From Prauserella marina (GTDB lineage Bacteria; Actinomycetota; Actinomycetes; Mycobacteriales; Pseudonocardiaceae), in assembly GCF_002240355.1 (NCBI RefSeq), contig NZ_CP016353.1, forward strand, positions 3,026,501-3,090,500: 64,000 nucleotides of DNA, given 5' to 3'. This document shows, in pieces, positions 10,166 through 18,801 of this stretch. Below the pieces are notes generated by a model that worked only from the letters and a program-made list of their open reading frames with translations, searched no databases and had not been told where the DNA came from. Position 1 is the stretch's first letter. Each line of letters starts with the position of its first letter. A program made the translations under genes and the position numbers.

Positions 10166-11082
10166 CGGTTCTCCTTCTCCGTCTGTTCCGGCCGAGCCAT
10201 ATAGGTCTCGGCCTGCGCGGTCTGTGGCGCGTGCCTGCTGAGCACCGCGATTCCGGCGATGCTGACGGCCAGCCCGATCACCTGTCCCGCGATCCGGCCC
10301 GCTCCGCCGGGCAACTGCTCGCCGAGCCACAACGCGCCGACTCCGATGCTGACCAGCGGATCCAGCGCCACGATAACGGCAAGCGCCGGCGCGAGCGCCA
10401 CACCGACGCGGAACGCGTTCTGGCTGAGTACGAACCCGGTGACCCCGCAGACGACGACAACGTAGAAATGCCAGTGCGTGAGCAGTGCCGACACCCCGTG
10501 CCGCAGGTCGTCGGCGGCCAGTTTGGACAGTCCCGCCGTCACCCCGTACAGCACGCCGGTCGCCGTGGCCAGCGCCAGCACCCTGACCCTGCCCGCGTAT
10601 TCGACGGCGACGGCAACGCACACCACGATGAGAAAAGCCAGTCCGGCGGCGAGCGGCAGCACCTCGCGAAGCTCCAGCCTGCCGTGCCCGGCGACCGGTC
10701 TCGCCACGAGGAAGAACACCGCGAGCCCCGCGACACACAGCCCTGCCCCGAGCAGGACGATCCGGTCGGGGCGTTCCCCGCGCAGCGCGCTGCTGGAGAA
10801 CACGGCGAACACCAGCGCGGTGACCAGCAACGGCTGGACCAGCACCAGCGGCCCGGTGGCGAGCGCGAGCCACTGCAACGCGATGCCGAGCCCGTTGGTC
10901 AGCAGCGACGCGAGCCACAGCGGCTGGCGCAGCAGGGTGAACACGAGTCCGATTTGTACGGTGCCACCGCCGACGACCCTTCTCGCCGCCTTGTGTTGCA
11001 GCGCCCCGGTGAGCCCGAAGGCCGCCGCGGCCAGCACGGCGGAGGGCACCGCGATCCACAGGACGGTGCTCGGGCCGCTCAT
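10162..11082 (-). CDS. DMT-superfamily (EamA-like) membrane transporter
   Basis: 306-aa integral membrane protein with about ten hydrophobic segments arranged as two similar halves, as in the drug/metabolite transporter superfamily. Conserved-type stretches include TGALQHKAARR near the N-terminus and VALDPLVSIGVGALWLGEQLPGG in the second half, where EamA proteins carry an E-rich segment before the last helices. Substrate unknown. It overlaps both neighbours by 4 bases, so it is probably co-translated with the glycosyltransferase fusion and the SDR and might export or flip their lipid product. That role is inference only. Confidence 0.82.
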   Translation of the reverse strand: MSGPSTVLWIAVPSAVLAAAAFGLTGALQHKAARRVVGGGTVQIGLVFTLLRQPLWLASLLTNGLGIALQWLALATGPLVLVQPLLVTALVFAVFSSSALRGERPDRIVLLGAGLCVAGLAVFFLVARPVAGHGRLELREVLPLAAGLAFLIVVCVAVAVEYAGRVRVLALATATGVLYGVTAGLSKLAADDLRHGVSALLTHWHFYVVVVCGVTGFVLSQNAFRVGVALAPALAVIVALDPLVSIGVGALWLGEQLPGGAGRIAGQVIGLAVSIAGIAVLSRHAPQTAQAETYMARPEQTEKENR

Positions 11083-13454
11083 GGCCTGCCGGTGTCACCG
11101 GCCGGTTCGGTGAACACGGCATCGGTGTGCTTGGCGATGCGCTCGGCGAGGGGGCCGAGCCCAGCGGGAGCGGTGAAACACAACGTGATCCCATCACCCC
11201 AGGTCATGGCGCCCCAGGCGAGTCCGGTCCCGGGTGCCACGGCGAGTACGGGATACGCCTCGGTGAGCACGGCGCCGTGCCAGGTCACCTTCCGGCGCGG
11301 GCCCGGCATGACGGTGCCGATCGCGTTGAACCACGTCCCCCGGTAGACGCCCCGGGCCGCCATCGGCCGCAGCGGCGGGGGCAGCGCGCCGAGCAGCCGC
11401 ACCACCCCGTGCGCTGCCTCTGGCACCCCCGCCTCGATCCTCTCTCGCATGGTCGCGGCGACCAGGGCCGCCCGTTCGGGCAGCTCCATGGGGCCGACGG
11501 GAAGGTCGATCGACACGGCACCGGTGTGGTTGCCCGCGGTGCGCAGGCTGCCGGTGCCGCGCAACGACCACGGCACCATGAGCCGGAACCGCGCGTGCTC
11601 GGGCAGACCGAACACCTCGTGCAGCGACTCCGCGAACACGGCGGTGAGCAACTCGGCCGCGCTCACCTCCAGCGCCCGTGCCTTTGCCCGCACCTGCCTT
11701 CCTGGCAGCCGCAGCAGGGCATGCCTTCGCTCCGCGTCGGCGAGCGCACCGTCCAACGGCGACTCGGGGGCGCCGCCGGCCGTCGCGAGCCGCCACAGGC
11801 CGCCCGCCAGCTTGCGGGGTTCGGGCCGGAAGCCGGAGCCGCCGACCGCCGTCACCGGTCTGGTCGCCCACGTGAGGCCCGCGCTCGTGTCCGTGTCGGA
11901 CAGCAACGCCTGTAGCACCGTCATGCCGTCACCGAGGGCGTGATGCAGCGCGACGAGCACGGCGCGCCGTCCACCGGGAAGGCCGGTGACGAGGCGGGCC
12001 GCCCCGAGCTTGCCGCCGCGCAGCGGGGAGGAGAAGAACTCGTCGGCCGCTTGGGTGAGGTCGCCGGTGCTGATCTCGTCGACGAGCGTGGCCGGATCGG
12101 TGAGCCGGCGCCCGCTCCATCGCGCCCCGCGCAGTAGCCCGGTTCCAGTCAGTGTGCCGCCGACTCCGGGTACCGCCGAGATCATGCCCGTGACGTGCCG
12201 CGTGGTGAGCCTCGGCCCTCGCGAGAACACCAAGACGGTGCCGACGTACTGCGGGGCCTTCGGTGTCCCCGCGTGCAGGAACAGCGCGTCGGCGGCGGGG
12301 AGGCGGCGGTCATGGGCTTTCGCCGGGACCTCCGCCAGCATCATCAGGCCCTCGGAAAGCCGCAGTCTGCCCGCGTGCCCGCCGGCCGCCGCTTCCAGCG
12401 CGGTCAGCTCACCCGCCCGTTCGGGACGCAGTGCGTCGGCAAGTTCGCCCGCTCGGGTGCAGATGATCGCCAGTCCGGCCTCGGCCATCAGGTTCGCGTT
12501 CGTGCGCCCGTGCCCCGCGATGGGGTTGTGCAGCAGCACGGCTCTGCCGCAGGCGAGCGCTTCGAGCGCGGTGGCACCACCGGCGTTGGTGACGATGACA
12601 TCGGCCGCCGCCATGAGCCGGGACATGTCGTCGACCCAGCCGAGCACCCTGACCCTCGCATCGCCCGCGAAGGCGTTGGTCAGTACGGTTTTCAGCCGTT
12701 CGTTGCGCCCGGTGACGACGACGACCGTCAGACCGGGATCCCCTGCCAGCAACTCACGTACGGTGTCGTCGCCCCTGCCGAATCCCAGCGAGCCACAGGA
12801 AACGACGGCCACCCGCCGCGCTCCGCCCAGCCCGGCGCTCGCGCGGGCGGCGGCGCGGTCGGCCGGCCGGAAGGCGCCGGCAACAGGTGGTGCGGAAACC
12901 CTGACCTCGGCACCGGGCACGCTGTCCCGCGCGGGGGCGACGGCAACCTCGTGCATCACGAGGTTGAGGTCGACACCGTCGTGCACCCACGAGGGATGCG
13001 GCGCGAAATCGGAGATCCACGCCGCGGTGGGCACCGAGAGTCCTCGCTGCCGTCGCAGCCACTGCAGGCCGGTACTGCCCATCGGATAGGTCGAGAGCAC
13101 CAGATCGGGCCGGACGCGGTCGATCGACGGCGCGAGACCGCGCCCGCTCCAGGCGCCGATGACCCGCTTCGCGGCCGTGGCGAACCAGCGGTGATGCCAC
13201 ATCGAGGAGTAAAAGAAGTCGTAGAGCCACGGCAGTTTTTCCACACACGTCTTGTAAATGCGTCGGAACGCGGGGCCGGTCGCCGTGCCCATCGTCTCCA
13301 GCACGTCGACCCAGTGCACTTCGATACCGGGCCACAGTCGCTCGGCGGCCTCCCGCAGTGCCCTGCCCGTCGCGTTGTGTCCCTCGCCCATGTCGGCCGA
13401 CACGATGAGCAGACGCTCCGGTCTTCTCGGCTCTCCGCTCCCAGTCGTCGTCAT
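11079..13454 (-). CDS. MGDG-synthase-like glycosyltransferase fused to WS/DGAT acyltransferase
   Basis: A 791-aa two-domain protein. Residues about 10-375 resemble GT28/MurG-type diacylglycerol glycosyltransferases: LLIVSADMGEGHNATGRAL at the N-terminus and the donor-binding TNAGGATALEALACGR with PIAGHGRTNAN. Residues about 384-790 resemble wax ester synthase/diacylglycerol acyltransferase: RLPAADALFLHAGTPKAPQYVG and the catalytic HHxxxDG motif as HHALGDG at 504-510. GT domains make glycolipids and WS/DGAT enzymes acylate hydroxyls with acyl-CoA, so the product could be an acylated glycolipid (inference). The ATG at 13454 directly precedes the GT fold; the frame is open to 13607, with GTG alternatives just upstream. 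It leads the coupled trio. Confidence 0.85.
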   Translation of the reverse strand: MTTTGSGEPRRPERLLIVSADMGEGHNATGRALREAAERLWPGIEVHWVDVLETMGTATGPAFRRIYKTCVEKLPWLYDFFYSSMWHHRWFATAAKRVIGAWSGRGLAPSIDRVRPDLVLSTYPMGSTGLQWLRRQRGLSVPTAAWISDFAPHPSWVHDGVDLNLVMHEVAVAPARDSVPGAEVRVSAPPVAGAFRPADRAAARASAGLGGARRVAVVSCGSLGFGRGDDTVRELLAGDPGLTVVVVTGRNERLKTVLTNAFAGDARVRVLGWVDDMSRLMAAADVIVTNAGGATALEALACGRAVLLHNPIAGHGRTNANLMAEAGLAIICTRAGELADALRPERAGELTALEAAAGGHAGRLRLSEGLMMLAEVPAKAHDRRLPAADALFLHAGTPKAPQYVGTVLVFSRGPRLTTRHVTGMISAVPGVGGTLTGTGLLRGARWSGRRLTDPATLVDEISTGDLTQAADEFFSSPLRGGKLGAARLVTGLPGGRRAVLVALHHALGDGMTVLQALLSDTDTSAGLTWATRPVTAVGGSGFRPEPRKLAGGLWRLATAGGAPESPLDGALADAERRHALLRLPGRQVRAKARALEVSAAELLTAVFAESLHEVFGLPEHARFRLMVPWSLRGTGSLRTAGNHTGAVSIDLPVGPMELPERAALVAATMRERIEAGVPEAAHGVVRLLGALPPPLRPMAARGVYRGTWFNAIGTVMPGPRRKVTWHGAVLTEAYPVLAVAPGTGLAWGAMTWGDGITLCFTAPAGLGPLAERIAKHTDAVFTEPAGDTGRP

Positions 13455-13653
13455 CACCACCCGTTGGTCGGCGATCACCCCGGTCTTGCCCCAAGCCTGC
13501 CACGTTCGGCGCCATCGCGGGAGTTCGGACACGGCGGAGCCACCACCGAGACTTGCCCACGCGGTGAATCCTTCACGGGTGAGGCAACGAAGCCCTGGAT
13601 GTTTCACTGGATGGTGGGATTTTCGGTGCCGCGTCCACTTCGGACGCTCGGAG

Positions 13654-14877
13654 TCAGCCGCTCTGCTTGCGGGCCAGCAGAGCGAGTGTGAACAGCAGGC
13701 GGTCGCGTGGCCGCGACACCTTGCGGCCGGTCGCCGATTCGATGCGTTGCAGCCGGTAGATCACCGTGTTGCGATGGCAGTACAGCCGCTGTGCCGCGTG
13801 GGTGGGGGAGCCACCGCATTCGATCGTCGCTTCGAGAGTCTTGAACATCGTCTCCCGTTCCGGCTCCGGCAGCGCCAGCAGATCACCGAAAGCCACCCGC
13901 TGAAGCCGGGGAGCGAGCTGCGGGCTGCCGACGAGCAGCGCCTCAGGCAGCCGGTCGTCGAGGTAGGCGACCCCGTTGGCGGGAAGGGTGCGGGCCGCGA
14001 TCTGCGCGAGCGTGTACGCGTCGGCGATGTCGGCGAGCCGGTGCACCACCGGTGAACATCCCACCCTTCCGTGCGCGGAAGCGCCGAGCACGTCCAGTAC
14101 GGCCGAGGGGGCCCGTTCACCGAGCACGACGAGGCCGACGATGTCGGACGGCCTGACGTGCCACGACGAGAGGATCCCGTGGGCCGCCAGTACATCCCGG
14201 GGTGAGCGCAGCGGATCCTCGCCTGGGACGTCGATGGGCGCGACGACACACAGCAGTGGACCGGTGGCGGGCAGGCCGAGCGCGCTCGCGGCTTCCTCGG
14301 CGAGCGCGGTGTCCCTGCCTCTTCCCTCAAGCAGTGCGTTGAGAAACGCGTGCCGCCTGCTCAGTTCCTGGCTCCGCAGCCGGGATTCCTCAAGCCGGTA
14401 GGCGTCGACGAGTGCCGAAGAGCTGGAATCGATCACGCGCCACACGTATCCCGCCGCGTCGAGCAGGGCGTGGTCGTAGTACCCGGCGAAGCGCTCGCGC
14501 GAGGTCGCGAGCAACCCCTCCCAGATGACCCTGCCGCCGAGCCGGTAGGCGCGGAGCACGGCTTCCAGCGGAACCCCTTGGCGTGCCCTCAGCCGCCCGG
14601 TCTCCATGGACGTGTCCTGGGGATCCTCGCCGTCGGGCACGTTGCCGCCGAGGGACTGGATACCGCGCTCGATGTTGCAGCGCAGGTTCTCCCTCAGCTC
14701 GTCGGGAGCGGTGACACCGAGTTGCGCGTAGGCGGGTTCCCGTTGCAACACCATGATCGTCAGCCGGTCGGCGAGACTTTCCAGGTTGTCGAGCAGAACG
14801 CGGCTGAGTTTGTGCAGCGCGTCCCGTGCGGGCTCCGAGCAGTCGAGCGCACCGCTTCGCCCTGCCGACGATGTCAT
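13654..14877 (-). CDS. PucR/CdaR-family transcriptional regulator
   Basis: About 407 aa. The C-terminal 60 residues (TIECGGSPTHAAQRLYCHRNTVIYRLQRIESATGRKVSRPRD) match the PucR helix-turn-helix, and the middle is a GGDEF-like/CdaR-type region. The N-terminal section (RDALHKLSRVLLDNLESLADRLTIMVLQREPAYAQL) resembles the RsbR-N-like domain found in actinobacterial PucR proteins. The signal sensed is unknown. It is monocistronic and lies 199 bases upstream of the glycosyltransferase fusion in the same direction, so it may control that trio. The start is uncertain: ATG at 14877 is chosen, and the frame is open to 14949. Confidence 0.85.
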   Translation of the reverse strand: MTSSAGRSGALDCSEPARDALHKLSRVLLDNLESLADRLTIMVLQREPAYAQLGVTAPDELRENLRCNIERGIQSLGGNVPDGEDPQDTSMETGRLRARQGVPLEAVLRAYRLGGRVIWEGLLATSRERFAGYYDHALLDAAGYVWRVIDSSSSALVDAYRLEESRLRSQELSRRHAFLNALLEGRGRDTALAEEAASALGLPATGPLLCVVAPIDVPGEDPLRSPRDVLAAHGILSSWHVRPSDIVGLVVLGERAPSAVLDVLGASAHGRVGCSPVVHRLADIADAYTLAQIAARTLPANGVAYLDDRLPEALLVGSPQLAPRLQRVAFGDLLALPEPERETMFKTLEATIECGGSPTHAAQRLYCHRNTVIYRLQRIESATGRKVSRPRDRLLFTLALLARKQSG

Positions 14878-14997
14878 CAGGCGACGATGGCACGGACTAC
14901 AACGCGCCGTCCACCGGATCCGGGCAGTGAGCCCATAAATCGGACACATCTTTGGGCTCCGCGCCTATGGCCGGGATTGGGCGCCGCGCATCACTCT

Positions 14998-15160
14998 TAA
15001 GGCGTGTCTGATAAATCTCTGCCGTGCGAGCGGGGATCAGCGTGGTTCCTCGCAAGGCGGAGGGAAGTCCTCGTACCGGGTCGTACTCGGGCTTTCCGAC
15101 AACGCGGCGAGGGGACACGCTGGCCCCGCAGCAGGCAACGGGTTTGTCAGACACGCCTTA
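14998..15160. mobile_element. MITE-like element with 18-bp terminal inverted repeats
   Basis: TAAGGCGTGTCTGATAAA at 14998-15015 and TTTGTCAGACACGCCTTA at 15143-15160 are inverted copies matching at 17 of 18 positions, flanking a 127-base core with no coding potential. The outer TA on each side could be a target duplication (inference). Size, inverted ends and lack of a gene fit a miniature inverted-repeat element mobilised by a transposase encoded elsewhere. The ends resemble those of some IS5/IS630-type elements from memory, which is unverified. It fills most of the 347-base gap between the PucR gene and the ABC importer operon. Confidence 0.72.
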
Positions 15161-15224
15161 GGGCCTTCGCGAAGAGGGTGCCCCGCGTCGGCGGCACTCG
15201 ACCCCAATGGCGGGAGGCGTGGTC

Positions 15225-16058
15225 GTGACGTTGCCGGACACATCCGAAACCCGGTTCGCCGACGCTGGATCCGCTCCGCCGCCACTGTTCACCGCCACCG
15301 GGGTCACGGTGCGATTCGGCGGGCTGACCGCGCTCGACACGGTGTCGCTGGCCGCGCGGCCACACGAGGTGCACGGTGTCATCGGCCCCAACGGAGCGGG
15401 CAAGACCACGTTGTTCAACGTCTGCTGTGGTTTCGTCGAGCCGGACGAAGGTGTCCTGCGATGGCGGGGAGATCCGGTAGGCGGGCTCAGACCACACCAG
15501 CTCGCCGGTATGGGGATCGCGAGAACCTTGCAGGGACTGGGTTTGTTCGCAGGGCTCACCGTGCTGGAGAACGTCATGGTCGGCGCGGATCGGTTCCGGC
15601 GCACCGGATTCGGCTCCGCGTTGCTGGCACTTCCCCGTTCCGCCGGTGACGAGCGGAGGTTGCGGGAACGGGCGATGGCGGCGATGGCCGAGCTGGGACT
15701 CGCCGACGCCGCGAGCGCGATGCCCGCGAGCCTGCCCTACCCGGTGCGCAAGCGGGTCGCGTTCGCGAGAGCGCTCGCCGCCGACCCCGAGCTGTTGCTG
15801 CTCGACGAACCTGCGAGCGGGCTCGGTGCCGCCGACATCGCTGAGCTCGGCGAACTGGTGCGCGGTCTCGCCTCCCGCATGTCGGTGGTGCTGGTCGACC
15901 ACCACATGGACCTCGTGATGGCGGTGTGCGATCACATCACCGTGCTCGACTTCGGCAGGATCGTCGCCCGGGGAACCCCGGCCGAGGTCAAGGACGATCC
16001 CGCCGTCATCGACGCCTACCTCGGCGAGGAAGCCGACCGGAGTGGAGACCATGGCTGA
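15225..16058 (+). CDS. livG: Branched-chain amino-acid-type ABC transporter ATPase (LivG-like)
   Basis: Cytoplasmic ATPase of a five-gene importer. Walker A is GPNGAGKTT, Walker B is LLLLDEPASGL, and the usual LSGGQ signature is replaced by LPYPVRKRVAFARAL. LivG-family ATPases often read LPYGQQRRLEIARAL there, so this supports the LivG rather than LivF type. The VLVDHHMDLVMAVCD H-loop is also LivG-like. 277 aa from the GTG at 15225, chosen because GGGAGG lies 7 bases upstream; an ATG at 15207 is an alternative. The real substrate of the system is not determined. Confidence 0.9.
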   Translation: MTLPDTSETRFADAGSAPPPLFTATGVTVRFGGLTALDTVSLAARPHEVHGVIGPNGAGKTTLFNVCCGFVEPDEGVLRWRGDPVGGLRPHQLAGMGIARTLQGLGLFAGLTVLENVMVGADRFRRTGFGSALLALPRSAGDERRLRERAMAAMAELGLADAASAMPASLPYPVRKRVAFARALAADPELLLLDEPASGLGAADIAELGELVRGLASRMSVVLVDHHMDLVMAVCDHITVLDFGRIVARGTPAEVKDDPAVIDAYLGEEADRSGDHG

Positions 16059-16791
16059 CGGCGGGCGCGACCGTGAACTCGACATCAGGGGACTCACCAC
16101 GAGATACGGCCCCGTCACGGCACTGGACGGCGTGAGCGTGCTCGCGAGGCCGGGCGAGGTCACCGCCGTCCTCGGAGCCAACGGCGCGGGCAAAACCACG
16201 TTGCTGCGCACCGTTTCCGGTCTGGTCAAGGGCAGTGACGGCGCGGTGCTGCTCGGCGGAAGGGACCTGGCCGGAGCACCCGCCGAGACGATCGCGAGAG
16301 CGGGTGTGGCACACGTTCCCGAAGGCCGTGGCGTCATCACCGAACTGACCGTCGAGGAGAACCTGAGGCTCGGCGAACTACTCGGCAGCGCGCGAAGAGG
16401 CAAGGCCGACAAGAACGAGCGGCTCGCCTCCGTCTACGGCATGTTTCCCCCGCTGGCACAGCGAAGGCGGCAGGTAGCCAACTCGTTGTCCGGAGGGGAG
16501 CGGCAGATGCTCGTCATCGGAAGAGCGCTGTTGTCGGAGCCGGAGGTGCTGCTGCTCGACGAGCCTTCGCTCGGGCTCGCGCCGAGGGTCGTCGCCCAGA
16601 TCTTCGGACTGATCAGGGATCTGGTCGACCGCGAGCGGATCACGGTTCTGCTCGTGGAGCAGAACGCCCGAAGCGCACTGTCCATAGCGGACACCGGGTT
16701 CGTCTTGAACCTCGGAAGGGTCGTCGCCAGTGACGACGCGGAGGCACTGGCCGCCGACGCCGAACTACGGCACGCCTACCTCGGGTTCTGA
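16051..16791 (+). CDS. livF: Branched-chain amino-acid-type ABC transporter ATPase (LivF-like)
   Basis: Second ATPase of the importer. Walker A is GANGAGKTT, the signature is NSLSGGERQMLVIGRAL, Walker B is LLLDEPSLGLAP, and the H-region is LLVEQNARSALSIAD, all as in LivF. The start is taken as ATG 16051, overlapping the livG stop by 8 bases; a GTG at 16042 is also possible. 246 aa. A 46-base gap separates it from the first permease gene. Confidence 0.9.
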   Translation: MADGGRDRELDIRGLTTRYGPVTALDGVSVLARPGEVTAVLGANGAGKTTLLRTVSGLVKGSDGAVLLGGRDLAGAPAETIARAGVAHVPEGRGVITELTVEENLRLGELLGSARRGKADKNERLASVYGMFPPLAQRRRQVANSLSGGERQMLVIGRALLSEPEVLLLDEPSLGLAPRVVAQIFGLIRDLVDRERITVLLVEQNARSALSIADTGFVLNLGRVVASDDAEALAADAELRHAYLGF

Positions 16792-16837
16792 CGGCCTTTC
16801 TCGCGGTCGTCGCCGCGATCGGACGCAAAGGGGACCG

Positions 16838-17716
16838 ATGCAACAGTTCCTGAACATCACACTCGGCGGGCTCAGCCAGGGCGCGATCTACGCGGCTTTC
16901 GCGCTGGCGCTCGTGCTCATCTGGAGAGCGACGCGGATCATCAATTTCGCGCAGGGCGCGATGGCCATGTTCACCACGTATCTCGCGCTCGCCGTCATCG
17001 AGAGCGGCCAGTCGTACTGGGTGGGTTTCGCCGTCGCGCTCGCGGGAGGACTGGTGCTCGGCGCCATCGTGGAAAGGGTCATCATGCGCAGGGTCGAGGG
17101 CGGTCCCGAACTCAACGCGGTCATCGTGACCCTCGGCCTTTTCATCGGGTTGCAGGCGCTCGCCGCGATCATCTTCGGCGCGACCTTCCAGTCCTTTCCC
17201 GCTCCGTTCGGGCTCAGGGGCTTCACCTTCGGTGAGCTGACCGTCGCGTTCACACCGTTCAGCGTGTTCATCATCGGTTCCGTACTGGTCGTGATGCTGG
17301 CACTCGTCGCGCTGTTCCGGTTCACCGATCTGGGACTGCGCATGCGGGCCTCGGCGTTCAGTCAGGAGGTGTCGCGGCTGCTCGGCGTCAGGGTCGGCAG
17401 GATGCTGACCATCGGCTGGGCCTTCGCTGCCGTTGTCGGCTCGCTGGCGGGGCTGCTGATCGCGGGCGGCAACCTCGTCCATCCGGCCTACATGGACGCG
17501 ATCATCGTCTACGGATTCGTCGCCGCCGTACTCGGCGGGCTCGACAGTCCGGCCGGTGCGGTCGCCGGTGGGCTGATCATCGGGCTGGCACTGTCCTATG
17601 TGAGCGGTTATCTCGGCAGCGAGCTGGTCACGCTCGCCGCGCTGGCGATTCTCGTGGCGGTACTGCTGATCCGGCCGAAGGGGCTGTTCAGCAAGATCGC
17701 GGAGCGGAGGGTGTGA
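16838..17716 (+). CDS. livH: ABC importer permease (LivH-like)
   Basis: 292-aa inner-membrane permease with about eight hydrophobic helices. The N-terminal GLSQGAIYAAFALALVLIWRATRIINFAQGAMAM is the hallmark of LivH proteins, and VHPAYMDAIIVYGFVAAVLGGLDSPAGAVAGG matches the C-terminal conserved loop. The ATG at 16838 has AAAGGGGA just upstream and starts at the first family-conserved residue. It pairs with LivM. Confidence 0.9.
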   Translation: MQQFLNITLGGLSQGAIYAAFALALVLIWRATRIINFAQGAMAMFTTYLALAVIESGQSYWVGFAVALAGGLVLGAIVERVIMRRVEGGPELNAVIVTLGLFIGLQALAAIIFGATFQSFPAPFGLRGFTFGELTVAFTPFSVFIIGSVLVVMLALVALFRFTDLGLRMRASAFSQEVSRLLGVRVGRMLTIGWAFAAVVGSLAGLLIAGGNLVHPAYMDAIIVYGFVAAVLGGLDSPAGAVAGGLIIGLALSYVSGYLGSELVTLAALAILVAVLLIRPKGLFSKIAERRV

Positions 17717-18801
17717 TGGGCGCGAGGATCATCACGAAGCCGGTGAACGCCGTCAGGCGTTTCCTGCCTTCGTCGGTTCTGGGCCGCAATCTGCTGGCCG
17801 TACTCGTCGCGCTGATCGCCGTCGTGCTCGTGCTGGAACTGACGACACCGTTTCGCAACGCCCAGCTGGCCACGATGTCCTACTACGCGATCGCCGCCGT
17901 CGGGCTGACCGTCCTCACCGGACTGAACGGGCAGATCTCCCTCGGGCACGGTGCGCTCATGGCCGTCGGCGCGTACACGACGGCGTTGCTGCTCGGCGAG
18001 GACGCGGTGCCGTTTCCCGTCGCGATGCTCGCCGCCGCCCTCGTCACCGCGCTCGCCGGAGTGCTGGTGGGCGCGGCGGCGTCCCGGCTGCACGGCCCTT
18101 ACCTCGCCGGGGCGACGCTCGCGCTCGCGGTCGGAGTCCCAGGGCTCGCGATCTACTTCGACGGCCTGCTCGGCGGTGAACAGGGACTGCCGGTGTCGTC
18201 ACCGCGCGCGCCCGACTGGTTCGCCGACGCGCTGTACTTCCTGAGTGCCAACGACATGAGCAGTGCCAAGTACCTCGCCTACCTCGGCTGGGCGACGCTG
18301 CTGCTCGTCATGCTGCTGCTGGCGAACCTCATGGCGAGCAGGTTCGGCAGGGTGTGGCGCGCGGTGCGCGACGACGAGGTCGCCGCCGAACTCGCCGGGC
18401 TGCGGCTCGGCCGGTTGCGGGTGCTGGCGTTCGTGGTCAGCGCGGCGTGCGCGGGGCTGGCCGGATCGGTGCTGGCGATGGTCGTGCGCCTTGCCGCGCC
18501 GAGCGGTTTCACCATCGTGCTTTCGCTGTCCCTGCTCACGGCCGTCGTCGTCGGCGGGCTCGGCAGTCTCGGTGGTGCGCTGCTCGGCAGCGCGCTGCTG
18601 GTCTTCCTGCCGCCCGCGGTGACCAACCTCGGCACGAGCGCGGGCCTCACCGGTGTGCAGGCGGCGCAGCTGGCGCCGTTCGTGTACGGCGTCGTGCTGA
18701 TCGTCGTGATCCTGGTCGCGCCAGGAGGGGTGATGGGCTTGCTCCGGCGACTGTGGCGCGCGGGAACGACCACAAGCTCCGACCAAGGAGGTACGAGATG
18801 A
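17716..18801 (+). CDS. livM: ABC importer permease (LivM-like)
   Basis: 361-aa permease with about ten membrane segments. The motif GLTVLTGLNGQISLGHGALMAVGAYT is the LivM signature, and VVVGGLGSLGGALLGSALLVFLP the conserved C-terminal loop. The start ATG at 17716 shares one base with the livH stop (TGATG) and has GGAGG 5 bases upstream; the GTG three bases earlier is too close to that site. It couples to the lipoprotein gene by an ATGA overlap. Confidence 0.9.
   Translation: MGARIITKPVNAVRRFLPSSVLGRNLLAVLVALIAVVLVLELTTPFRNAQLATMSYYAIAAVGLTVLTGLNGQISLGHGALMAVGAYTTALLLGEDAVPFPVAMLAAALVTALAGVLVGAAASRLHGPYLAGATLALAVGVPGLAIYFDGLLGGEQGLPVSSPRAPDWFADALYFLSANDMSSAKYLAYLGWATLLLVMLLLANLMASRFGRVWRAVRDDEVAAELAGLRLGRLRVLAFVVSAACAGLAGSVLAMVVRLAAPSGFTIVLSLSLLTAVVVGGLGSLGGALLGSALLVFLPPAVTNLGTSAGLTGVQAAQLAPFVYGVVLIVVILVAPGGVMGLLRRLWRAGTTTSSDQGGTR

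Noticed and set aside
14998-15160. Rho-independent terminator formed by the 18-bp inverted repeat
   Set aside because: The arms are 127 bases apart, too far for a transcription-terminating hairpin; the flanking TA and end sequence fit an insertion element better.
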